Below the pieces are notes generated by a model. It was not told the origin of the DNA and did not search any database. It saw only the letters and a list, made by a program, of their open reading frames with translations. Below are positions 16,540 through 24,481 of a stretch of DNA of 34,190 nt, piece after piece. Numbering within the stretch: position 1 is the first letter of the stretch; every line of letters starts with the position of its first letter. Source of the DNA: an uncultured Methanomassiliicoccales archaeon (GTDB lineage: Archaea > Thermoplasmatota > Thermoplasmata > SG8-5). The translations under genes and the position numbers were made by a program. The DNA is taken from assembly GCA_938004075.1 (NCBI GenBank), contig CALKWP010000192.1, positions 1 to 34,190 of the forward strand. Reading direction: 5' to 3'.

Positions 16540-18558
16540 ATGCGAAACGATGGTGAGAGCAGATACCTTATGTTGGCCATCAGCCCGTTGTTGGGCAAGG
16601 GCGGCGAGTTCAGAGGCGCAATCGTTGGTGCCCAAGACATCACAGAGATGCGGAACCGCAACATGTTCATCAACACGGTCCTGGACAACCTAAACATCGG
16701 CGTTGCCATCAATTACATCGATTCTGGAAAAGTGAAATACGCCAATCCCGCTTTCTATAAGATATATGGCTGGCAGGCCGAAGATATGGTTGACATCACC
16801 CATTTCTTCGAGTGCGTTTATCCGGACCAAGGATACCGCACAAAGATGGTGAAGCGCATCATGGGAGACATCGCCACCGGGGATGCGAGTAAAATGGTCT
16901 GGTTGGACAATATCATCACAACCAAGGACGGCGAGAAGCGCTTCGTTGATGCGAGGAACATTCCCCTACCAGAGCAGAATCTTATGATATCAACAGTATG
17001 GGATGTCACCGAAAAGACCATTCTCGGGCATAACCTCAAAGAGAGGGAGAGCCAGTTGCAAAAGATTTTCGAAGTGCTTCCCGTTGGGTTGTGGTTCGCA
17101 GATAAGGACGGGAAGCTCATTCGCGGCAATCCAGCCGGGATAAGGATTTGGGGCGCGGAACCCAAGGTCGCTCCTTCAGAATACGGGGTTTTCAAAGCCA
17201 GGCGACTGCCCTCGGGAGAAGAGGTCGCACCGGAAGATTGGGCTCTGGCCAAAACAATTCGCGATGGAGTGACCGTCAGCGAAGAGCTCCTGGAGATAGA
17301 TGCGTTCGACGGAAAGAAGAAGATCATCCTGAATTACACGGCGCCGATCTTCGATGAGAAGGGTGGCCTCTATGGTGCCATCGTGCTGAATCAGGATATC
17401 ACTGCCAGCAAAGAGGCAGAGATGGAGTTGGAGAGGAATTATGAGATTCTCCGGATTGCAGGGAAGACCGCTAAGTTCGGAGGGTGGAGCGTAGACCTGA
17501 AGACCAATATCTGCACCTGGTCAGATGCGGTGGCAGAAATACACGAGACGCCCATAGGCTATTCCCCTACTCTGGAAGAGGGAATCAACTTCTATGCACC
17601 AGAGTGGCGCGACATTATCATCACGGTATTCAACAATTGCGCCACAAAAGGAATTCCATATGACAAGGAAATGGAGATCATATCTGCTAAAGGAAAACGA
17701 GTCTGGATAAGAGCCACAGGCGAAGCGGTTATGGATGAAAGAAAGAATATAGTCATGGTCCGGGGCTCCTTCCAAGACATCTCAGCACGAAAAGAGCTAG
17801 AGGAGAAACTTAAGGATTACAATGAGAAGCTCCTGGAAACCGTCAATTTGGTCTCCATGGAACTGGAGAGCGTCCACAAGACCTTGGTCAAACAGGAACG
17901 CCTGGCAGTCCTTGGCCAGATGGCGGCGAGCGTCAGCCATGAATTGAGAAATCCCCTCAGCGTTATTAACAATGTCGCATTTTTCCTTAAGACGAAATTC
18001 CCGGACATCGATGAGAAGACCATGCATATGTTGAATCTCCTTGAGAAGGAAGTGGACCGGTCTGACAGGATAATTGGGAATATGCTCACATTCAGCAGCC
18101 GCAAACCAAATATGAATGACGAGGTTAACATCAACGAGCTAATCAGGGATTTTTTCACCAAATCTGATGCGATCCCGGGAAACATCGAGTTGAAGCTGGA
18201 CCTCCCGGACGGCATTCCCACGATCATTGCCGATGACGGGAAATTGAAACAGGTACTCGACAACCTCACGTCAAACGCGTATCACGCGATGCCGGACGGG
18301 GGAACCATCAGCGTATCAACCAGGGCAGGCAAAGACAGCATTGAGTTTTCCGTGCAAGACACAGGCCACGGCATGGATCCTAGCACCTTGGCAAAGATTT
18401 TCGAGCCCCTCTTTTCAACCCGAACAACAGGATTCGGCCTGGGTCTTGCAATCGTGAAGACCCTTGTGGAGGACCATGGCGGAAGCGTGGTGGTGGAAAG
18501 CGAGGTGGACCGGGGGACGACGTTCACAGTCACATTGCCGATTGGCGGGGGGGTTTAA
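16540..18558 (+). CDS. PAS histidine kinase, C-terminal part of the disrupted gene
   Basis: 672 residues from the ATG at 16540, though the natural start is probably the TTG at 15489 in the undisrupted gene; no convincing ribosome binding site precedes this ATG. It begins with the second half of a PAS domain (MRNDGESRYLMLAISPLL, then DITEM). Three more PAS domains follow (about 40-170, 175-295, 300-425), then HisKA with H467 in SHELRNPL and a HATPase domain with the N box (VLDNLTSNAYHAM), DTGHGMD and GFGLGLAIVKTL. All catalytic boxes are intact, so the kinase core could still work if translated by restart. It probably phosphorylates the REC protein at 18601. Confidence 0.85.
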   Translation: MRNDGESRYLMLAISPLLGKGGEFRGAIVGAQDITEMRNRNMFINTVLDNLNIGVAINYIDSGKVKYANPAFYKIYGWQAEDMVDITHFFECVYPDQGYRTKMVKRIMGDIATGDASKMVWLDNIITTKDGEKRFVDARNIPLPEQNLMISTVWDVTEKTILGHNLKERESQLQKIFEVLPVGLWFADKDGKLIRGNPAGIRIWGAEPKVAPSEYGVFKARRLPSGEEVAPEDWALAKTIRDGVTVSEELLEIDAFDGKKKIILNYTAPIFDEKGGLYGAIVLNQDITASKEAEMELERNYEILRIAGKTAKFGGWSVDLKTNICTWSDAVAEIHETPIGYSPTLEEGINFYAPEWRDIIITVFNNCATKGIPYDKEMEIISAKGKRVWIRATGEAVMDERKNIVMVRGSFQDISARKELEEKLKDYNEKLLETVNLVSMELESVHKTLVKQERLAVLGQMAASVSHELRNPLSVINNVAFFLKTKFPDIDEKTMHMLNLLEKEVDRSDRIIGNMLTFSSRKPNMNDEVNINELIRDFFTKSDAIPGNIELKLDLPDGIPTIIADDGKLKQVLDNLTSNAYHAMPDGGTISVSTRAGKDSIEFSVQDTGHGMDPSTLAKIFEPLFSTRTTGFGLGLAIVKTLVEDHGGSVVVESEVDRGTTFTVTLPIGGGV

Positions 18559-18600
18559 GATGAGAGTTTCATCCTCGAAGCTTGAAGGGAGGTGCCAGTC

Positions 18601-19401
18601 ATGGCCACGCTGATGCTCGTGGACGACGAGCCGTCGATACTTGAGGTCTATAAAAATATCCTGGAGATCAAGGAGCATGTTGTCATCGCAGAAGCCCATG
18701 ATGGCGAGGAAGCAGTCGTTCTATACAGCGCCCTGAAGGAAAAACCCGATGTTATCCTCATGGACCACAGGATGCCGCGAAGCAACGGGATAACTGCCAT
18801 GAAGAACATCCATCTCATGAACCCCCTCCAGTGCATCATCTTCGTGACTGCGGATTACGATGCGGCAAAAACCGTCATGGAACTTGGAGCCCACAGTTTC
18901 ATCCTGAAGCCATTCAGGATGGACGCCCTTTTCAATTCTATAGAGTTGGCTCTTTCAGATGTGGCAACCGCCAGAAACCAGATCCGTGAATCCTTCCTGG
19001 GCCTTGTTGCGCGCCTCGGGACCAATGGTGGCAAGAACATCCCTGAGATCTCTGAGCGCCTGGAGAAAGAGGTCATTAACAAGTTCATCCCCGGTAAGGG
19101 GGAGGAACCGCTGGCAATCGAGACAATGGCTAATTGGCTGTGCAAGTTCTTCAATCTGATGGGATTGGATTATTCATACCAGGTCTCAAACAACAGTGTC
19201 TCACTGAAAAACACACGATGCGTCTGGATGGAGAGCCAGGGACCGAATCCAATGTTCTGCCTTGCCGCAAGATGCATCATATCGAGATTCGCAATGAAAA
19301 CTGGGAAAGAATTCACCATGGACAGCACGGAAACGATAATGGGTGGAGACTCATCATGCAAATTCGAGATCTGCTTCTTGCGCAACTCCACGGGGGATTA
19401 A
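18601..19401 (+). CDS. Response regulator: REC plus methanogen-type output domain
   Basis: 266 residues from the ATG at 18601, with GGAGGTG 6-7 bases upstream. The REC domain (about 1-120) has the acidic pair VDDE, phospho-acceptor D55 in ILMDHRMP, and the K in LKPF. The C-terminal ~140 residues contain a cysteine pattern (CVWMESQGPNPMFCLAARC and GGDSSCKFEIC) that fits the archaeal 'methanogen output domain' class, whose function is unknown; it is not a DNA-binding domain. It lies 42 bases after the kinase gene and is its likely phosphotransfer target. The REC half closely resembles the solo REC at 19524, so one probably arose by duplication. Confidence 0.85.
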   Translation: MATLMLVDDEPSILEVYKNILEIKEHVVIAEAHDGEEAVVLYSALKEKPDVILMDHRMPRSNGITAMKNIHLMNPLQCIIFVTADYDAAKTVMELGAHSFILKPFRMDALFNSIELALSDVATARNQIRESFLGLVARLGTNGGKNIPEISERLEKEVINKFIPGKGEEPLAIETMANWLCKFFNLMGLDYSYQVSNNSVSLKNTRCVWMESQGPNPMFCLAARCIISRFAMKTGKEFTMDSTETIMGGDSSCKFEICFLRNSTGD

Positions 19402-19426
19402 TTTTTGAGATATCTCACGATAATTA

Positions 19427-19433
19427 TTTAAAT
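19427..19433 (+). promoter_or_regulatory. TATA box before the solo REC gene
   Basis: TTTAAAT; initiation is expected near 19457, 65-70 bases before the REC start and 2 bases before a 19-codon frame (19459-19518). Confidence 0.45.
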
Positions 19434-19458
19434 TGGATATTAAATTATATCAATTGAC

Positions 19459-19518
19459 ATGAAAATTACAACAATTCAACAACGCCTGAAAACAATCGGG
19501 CACGGCATAAGAGGTTAA
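19459..19518 (+). CDS. Possible 19-residue leader peptide ahead of the REC gene
   Basis: A short frame starts at an ATG that matches the predicted transcription start, so it could be translated leaderless. Its stop codon overlaps the GAGGTTAA ribosome binding site of the REC gene, 5 bases before that gene's ATG. Translating it could control ribosome access to the REC start. The peptide is basic and has no known family. This could be chance. Confidence 0.25.
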   Translation: MKITTIQQRLKTIGHGIRG

Positions 19519-19523
19519 TCCTG

Positions 19524-19919
19524 ATGGCGACTATTTTGGCAGTTGATGACGACCCGTCCATTCGAACAGTCTACAGGGAGATGCTGATCGTGATGAATCA
19601 TACTCTGGTTGCAGAGGCATGTGACGGCGAGGAGGCTGTGAACATGTATCGCATGATGGGCAGGCATCCGGACATAATACTCATGGACTGCCGCATGCCC
19701 AGGAAAAACGGCATTCACGCCATGCTAGAGATAAGACATATGAATCCGGATCAATGCATCATCTTTGTGACATCGGACCCTGAGGCGGCCATGGAAGCGG
19801 AGCGATTGGGGGCCAACACATATGTGCTAAAACCTTTCAGGTTTGAGAAATTATCCGAAATCATCAACAATGTGCTCATTAAAAAAGACCAGGGGAGCAA
19901 TACCTTACTGCGGTTCTGA
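19524..19919 (+). CDS. Single-domain response regulator (REC only)
   Basis: 131 residues, one REC domain: acidic VDDD near residue 8, phospho-acceptor D55 in ILMDCRMP, T in FVTSD, and the K in LKPF. A short tail (KKDQGSNTLLRF) follows and there is no output domain, so it acts as a phosphate relay or by protein contact. The ATG has a GAGGT site 8 bases upstream. It is a near paralog of the REC half of 18601-19401 (same MATxxxVDDxPSIxxVY start and the EACDGEEAV/EAHDGEEAV segment). It has its own TATA box, so it can be expressed apart from the kinase operon. Confidence 0.88.
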   Translation: MATILAVDDDPSIRTVYREMLIVMNHTLVAEACDGEEAVNMYRMMGRHPDIILMDCRMPRKNGIHAMLEIRHMNPDQCIIFVTSDPEAAMEAERLGANTYVLKPFRFEKLSEIINNVLIKKDQGSNTLLRF

Positions 19920-20228
19920 ATGTTGTTGTTCAAAGATAGCTCCCAACGCCGAAACTAGGGTGCTCCAACTAACATTCAGGAATACCTGATTGCCAAAATC
20001 GCAGATGAGAAGGTTGATTCTTCATTGCATCGAACAATGAGGCGATGGGGAAGCACCCAAATAGCTGAGGTCATGCATCAGAATCGTTTGAAATCCTCCA
20101 CATCTGGAAACCTGGCTCGTGGCATCTGGATGATGGCATGTGTAATCCTAGAGCATGAGGCAAAAGAAAAAAAGAGGAGGGAATGATACGGATAGATAAA
20201 CATTGTTCGCGATGTACTTATTCTCTCC

Positions 20229-20369
20229 TTTCTGATTATCTGTTCTGATAAAATCGGGCATTGCCAGGTGGAGGCTGGAATTTTGTTTTGGCGAACGCCC
20301 TTGAGAATGGTGGAAAGCACTTTTCCGGCAGGGGCATTCAAAATCTCATTTCTGATAATCTGTTATGAT
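20229..20369 (+). repeat. Two 21-bp direct repeats, 120 bp apart, upstream of the PAS sensor
   Basis: 20229-20249 and 20349-20369 match at 19 of 21 positions, around a shared TTTCTGAT-ATCTGTT core. The second copy contains the TGATAATC box and abuts the TATA box; the first could be a distal site for the same factor. Confidence 0.65.
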
Positions 20370-20379
20370 TCTTAATATA
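20352..20379 (+). promoter_or_regulatory. Promoter of the seven-PAS sensor operon
   Basis: TATA element TTAATATA at 20372-20379 predicts initiation near 20401, a leader of about 12 bases that holds AAGGTG. TGATAATC at 20352-20359 is 12 bases upstream of the TATA box. Confidence 0.65.
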
Positions 20380-20412
20380 CCCCGTCGAAGATTTGATGCA
20401 AAGGTGTGAAAG

Positions 20413-23292
20413 ATGAAACGCATGCAATCCATGGGACCCAATCAAAAAACCGAACGCCTTCTTATTGACCTGGAGAGGGAGCAAATGGGTGTCCTATTCG
20501 ATCACATCCAGGTGGGTGTAGCCCTTATCGATGCGGAAACTCATCAGATCGTTGACCTGAATGCCAAGGCTGAATCGATGATTGGATGCGGGCGTGCCAA
20601 TATCCTTGGCAATGAATGCCATGAATTCATATGCCCCGCCAAACATGGGCAATGCCCGATAACAGACCTAGGCCAGATAGTCGATAATGCGGAGAAGGTA
20701 CTCATCACATGGGAAGGAAGGAGAATCCCTATATTGAAGACAGTGAAGAGAATAGAGATAAATGGCCGGGACTACATCCTGGACAGCTTCGTGGATCTTA
20801 CAGATTACAAGGCCACCCAGGAGGCACTGCATAACAGCGAGGAACGGTTCAAGGCTCTCTTCGTCTCGGCAAGAGACGGCATCGTGAACATCGACAGCAA
20901 TGGCAACATCGTTCTGTGGAACCCTGCTGCAGAAACAATATTCGGTTACTCCAAGGAAGAGGTGGGAGACAAGAACTTCTTCGACATCATCGCCCCCCTC
21001 AGATCTCACGATGGCCATAAAAAGGACCTCAGGGGTTTAGTGGAGAATGGCAACGGCACTGCCGTTGGTAAGACGCTGGAACTGAAAGGGCTTCATAAGG
21101 ATGGAAGGGAGGTTCCTGTGGAATTGAGCCTCTCATCAGTAAGGATAGGTGATGTATGGCATGCCATCGGGATAGTACGTGACATACATGAAAGAAAGGT
21201 CGCGGAAGCCACTTTGAAGGAAACCATCGCGGAATTGACGCTCATTAATGAGAACATTCCGATGGCCATCATGATGATTGACAGCGAAAGGCGCATCAAG
21301 AAAGCTAATGCCGGGGCAGGCGCATTCACAAACAGGGGTCCAGGGGATATTATCGGGCTCATGGGGGGCGATGCGTTGGGTTGCCTTAACAGACTGGACG
21401 ATCCCAGAGGTTGCGGCTTTGGCCCGGAATGCTCTGAATGCCCAGTGCGAAATTCCGTCATTGAGACGTTCCGAACCGGTATTGGGGTTCACAATGCAGA
21501 GCATTGCCTTCCTGTATTGAAAGGTGGAACTCGAGGAAGGATATATTTCCAGTTCTCGACCGCGCTTCTTGAGTCGAGCAACACCAGGACGGTGCTGCTT
21601 TGCATCCAGGATGTGACCGAGCAGCATCTGAAGGATCTCGCTGTCAAGGAGAGTGAACTGCGGTTCAAATCCATATTCGAAGGAAGCTCCGATGGGATAA
21701 TGCTAGCAGACCCAATAAGCCGGAGGTTCATTATGGCAAATCCTGCAATGACGAGGTTGCTCGGTTATTCGAACGCGGAATTGTTGGAGATGTCTGTGGC
21801 GGACATCCACCCTGCCGAAGAGCTCCCTATGGTGACAGAAGTCTTCAGAAGGCAGGTCGCAGGCGAGATTGAGATTGCCGAGGAGTTGCCAGTTCTAAGG
21901 AAGGATGGCAGGATATTGTATTGTGACATTAATTCCACATTGCATAAGATAGATGGACGCGACCTTCTCATGGGCGTGTTCAGGGATGTCACGGACAAGC
22001 GTAGCATGCTTGACGCCATCAAACGAGAGAAGGAAAGGGCTGAAAGCTATCTCAATCTTGCGGGTGTAATGTTCATGGCCATGGATTGTGACGGGAAAAT
22101 CACTATGGCTAACCCAAAGGCCCATGAGCTATTGGATACGGAGGGGGTTGGGATCATTGGCCTGAATTGGTTCGACAATTTCATACCTGCCGAGAATAGA
22201 TATGATGTTTTGGAATTTTTCAACCGGATAAAAGCTGGCCATGTGCCATCCATTGAGAACCACGAGAACCCAGTGATCACTCGAAAAGGGATGAGAAGGA
22301 TGATATCTTGGCACAATTCCGCTCTGAAAGACGAGCGAGGCAATGTCATAGGTGTGCTCAGCTCCGGAGAGGATATAACCGAGCAGATAGCCTACCGTGA
22401 TGCCATACGCAGGAGCGAGGAGCGCTTCAAGCTCCTATCGAATCTTACTTTTGAGGGAATCTTGCTGCACGAAAGGGGAACCGCGCGTGATGTCAATGAA
22501 TCATTCCTGAGGATGTTCGGTTATTCCAGAGAGGAGATCATTGGAAAGAATGTCATCCAGCTGCTGGTTCTTCCAGAGCATCACGCGACAATCCAAGAGA
22601 ACATCGTCAAGAATTATGCTAACCCATATGAGGTCATGGCTAGGAAGAAGGATGGGACCGTTTTTCCGCTTGAACTTGAGGCGAAGAACATTCAATTGGA
22701 GGGCAAAGAAGTTCGGGTCGTGGCCGCCAGGGATATTTCCGAGCGAAAGAGGGTCGCAGAAGCGATAAGGGTCAGCGAGGCAAAATACAAGCTTCTCTCT
22801 GAGAACTCGACTGATGTGATATGGTCCATCGACCTTGATGGCAAATTCCAGTATGTAAGCCCCTCGGTAAAACAATTGCGTGGCTTCACCTCCGAAGAGG
22901 TCCTCGCGCAGTCAATAGAGGAGGCGCTAATGCCGGAAGGAATAAAGCTGTTCGAGACCGAAATGGCCAGAATACTTGATTCCATTGCGGCAGGAAGCCC
23001 ATATGAAATGAGCAGGGTCTTCGAACTGGAGCAACCCTGCAAGGGAGGGGGAACTGTCTGGACCGAGGTTTCAGCCAGTATGGTTCTCGACGAGACTGGC
23101 CAGGTGATAGGCATCCAGGGCGTTTCAAGGAACATCTCCGAGCGAAAAAAGATGCAGGACGCCATGAAAGCAAACATCGATGAGCTGGAGCGTTACAAGA
23201 GAGCCACCATCGAAAGGGAGTTCAGGATGATAGAACTCAAGGAAGAGTTGAAAAAGCTGAAATCGGGGGTGTGCTGCACTGGGACTGCGTAG
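20413..23292 (+). CDS. Seven-PAS sensor protein without a kinase domain
   Basis: 959 residues: seven PAS domains (roughly 20-140, 142-265, 268-400, 405-530, 540-660, 665-785, 790-915), then a charged coiled-coil tail (LERYKRATIEREFRMIELKEELKKLK). There is no kinase or membrane segment. PAS1 has a cysteine cluster (C69, H70, C74, C81 in the CHxFICPA-GxCPI motif) and PAS3 another (C324, C334, C340, C343 in GCGFGPECSECPVR). Both motifs recur in bacterial and archaeal PAS proteins and may bind a metal or sense redox. The operon continues with a CHASE4 sensor whose coding sequence starts inside this gene's end, then a histidine kinase, so those are the likely partners. Confidence 0.88.
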   Translation: MKRMQSMGPNQKTERLLIDLEREQMGVLFDHIQVGVALIDAETHQIVDLNAKAESMIGCGRANILGNECHEFICPAKHGQCPITDLGQIVDNAEKVLITWEGRRIPILKTVKRIEINGRDYILDSFVDLTDYKATQEALHNSEERFKALFVSARDGIVNIDSNGNIVLWNPAAETIFGYSKEEVGDKNFFDIIAPLRSHDGHKKDLRGLVENGNGTAVGKTLELKGLHKDGREVPVELSLSSVRIGDVWHAIGIVRDIHERKVAEATLKETIAELTLINENIPMAIMMIDSERRIKKANAGAGAFTNRGPGDIIGLMGGDALGCLNRLDDPRGCGFGPECSECPVRNSVIETFRTGIGVHNAEHCLPVLKGGTRGRIYFQFSTALLESSNTRTVLLCIQDVTEQHLKDLAVKESELRFKSIFEGSSDGIMLADPISRRFIMANPAMTRLLGYSNAELLEMSVADIHPAEELPMVTEVFRRQVAGEIEIAEELPVLRKDGRILYCDINSTLHKIDGRDLLMGVFRDVTDKRSMLDAIKREKERAESYLNLAGVMFMAMDCDGKITMANPKAHELLDTEGVGIIGLNWFDNFIPAENRYDVLEFFNRIKAGHVPSIENHENPVITRKGMRRMISWHNSALKDERGNVIGVLSSGEDITEQIAYRDAIRRSEERFKLLSNLTFEGILLHERGTARDVNESFLRMFGYSREEIIGKNVIQLLVLPEHHATIQENIVKNYANPYEVMARKKDGTVFPLELEAKNIQLEGKEVRVVAARDISERKRVAEAIRVSEAKYKLLSENSTDVIWSIDLDGKFQYVSPSVKQLRGFTSEEVLAQSIEEALMPEGIKLFETEMARILDSIAAGSPYEMSRVFELEQPCKGGGTVWTEVSASMVLDETGQVIGIQGVSRNISERKKMQDAMKANIDELERYKRATIEREFRMIELKEELKKLKSGVCCTGTA

Positions 23293-24481
23293 GAAGACGA
23301 CCCTGTCGATTCTGCTTGTGATTCTCACCATGTTCATGAGCCTTTCTGTGGCATCAAACGGGTTGATAATGGATAGCTTCCTGCTGCAAGAGACAGAGCA
23401 TACCTTGGAAGATGTGGGCAGGACCGTCTACGCCCTGCACATGGAGGTTGAGAGCCTGGACATGACCGTTAAGGACTGGGCGGCATGGAACGCCACTTAT
23501 CTATACATCACGGGCCAGAATCCCGGGTTCATCGAGGCTGAATTAGGTGATTCGACAATCGCCAACATCAGGATGGATATGGTATTCCTCTTTCATTCGG
23601 ACCTGAGCCTGGCATTCGCAAAGGTAATGGATGTCGAAAATGGGATGGAAAACCATGAGCTGGAGCTTTTCATCGAATCAATATCCATCAATGCTGGACT
23701 TTTCCAAACATCTGACCGTGACAGCCGGACTGCTGGCTTGATGAGCACCACAATGGGCGCGTTGTTGTTCTCGTCCAGGCCGATTCAGGACAGCAGCAGG
23801 GCCATGCCCACCAACGGAACGCTTCTCATGGGCAGATTCCTGAATTCCTCTGCTGCGGAACGGTTGTCAAATGCCATGTTCATAGATGTCAGCTTGCATC
23901 CCTTGAATGGTCTGGCCGACCAAGACTGCGTGAATGCCTTGGATGTGATGCTGGCTGAAGGCGTTGCAACTCATGTCGCCACCCTGGACGAAAACACGGT
24001 TGCGGGATACGCTATCCTCAATGATTTCACTGGAGCGCCTCTGCTTGTTCTAAGGATTAAGGCACCCAGAACCATATACCAACATGGCCTTGACGCATAT
24101 TATTACTTTCAGATTTTCCTTCTTGCGGTGATGGTGGTGATGGGCATTGTCACCATGGTCATCCTGGAAACTATGATGCTGAGACGGATGTCGCAACTCT
24201 CAACCGAGGTGAATTTGATCGGGTTGGACCCAGACCATGCGGCACGCGTGCAGGTGACTGGAAATGACGAGATGTCGAATCTCGCATCCAACATAAATTC
24301 AATGCTCGACCTTCGTGGGCGTTACGAGACCCAACAGGTGGATCTCAACAGCCGTTTGAACATGAAGGTCGCAGAACTGGAGAACTACAAGCGCCTCACC
24401 GTAAACAGGGAACTTCGGATGGAAGAATTGAAAACGGAGATGAGGTCCATGAAGGCCGGGGGTGACCGAATTGGAGATTGA
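23279..24481 (+). CDS. CHASE4-domain membrane sensor without a kinase domain, probable CTG start
   Basis: 400 residues if translation starts at the CTG at 23279, 14 bases inside the preceding gene. GGGGGTG lies about 8 bases before it. No ATG, GTG or TTG occurs in frame before a GTG at 23318, which would lose the basic LRRKTTLS lead-in of the first membrane helix (ILLVILTMFMSLSVAS). A CHASE4 domain follows outside the membrane (VESLDMTVKDWAAWNATYLYI), with NxS/T sequons. A second helix (QIFLLAVMVVMGIVTMVILE), a HAMP-like segment (MLRRMSQLSTEV) and a coiled-coil tail (LENYKRLTVNRELRMEELK) end it. It has no kinase, so it probably passes an extracellular signal to the 7TM kinase encoded next. 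Confidence 0.8.
   Translation: MGLRRKTTLSILLVILTMFMSLSVASNGLIMDSFLLQETEHTLEDVGRTVYALHMEVESLDMTVKDWAAWNATYLYITGQNPGFIEAELGDSTIANIRMDMVFLFHSDLSLAFAKVMDVENGMENHELELFIESISINAGLFQTSDRDSRTAGLMSTTMGALLFSSRPIQDSSRAMPTNGTLLMGRFLNSSAAERLSNAMFIDVSLHPLNGLADQDCVNALDVMLAEGVATHVATLDENTVAGYAILNDFTGAPLLVLRIKAPRTIYQHGLDAYYYFQIFLLAVMVVMGIVTMVILETMMLRRMSQLSTEVNLIGLDPDHAARVQVTGNDEMSNLASNINSMLDLRGRYETQQVDLNSRLNMKVAELENYKRLTVNRELRMEELKTEMRSMKAGGDRIGD

Larger units (their letters stand above)
19920..20412 (+). other. Long intergenic region ahead of the seven-PAS sensor
   Basis: No gene can be supported. A 49-codon ATG frame (20037-20186) and an 87-codon minus-strand frame (20078-20341) lack ribosome sites and known families. 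The right part holds two nearly identical 21-bp segments exactly 120 bp apart (20229-20249 and 20349-20369), a TGATAATC box and the TATA box of the next gene. Confidence 0.5.

Noticed and set aside
20037..20186. 49-codon frame in the intergenic region before the seven-PAS sensor
   Set aside because: No ribosome site or family; an overlapping minus-strand frame is equally open.
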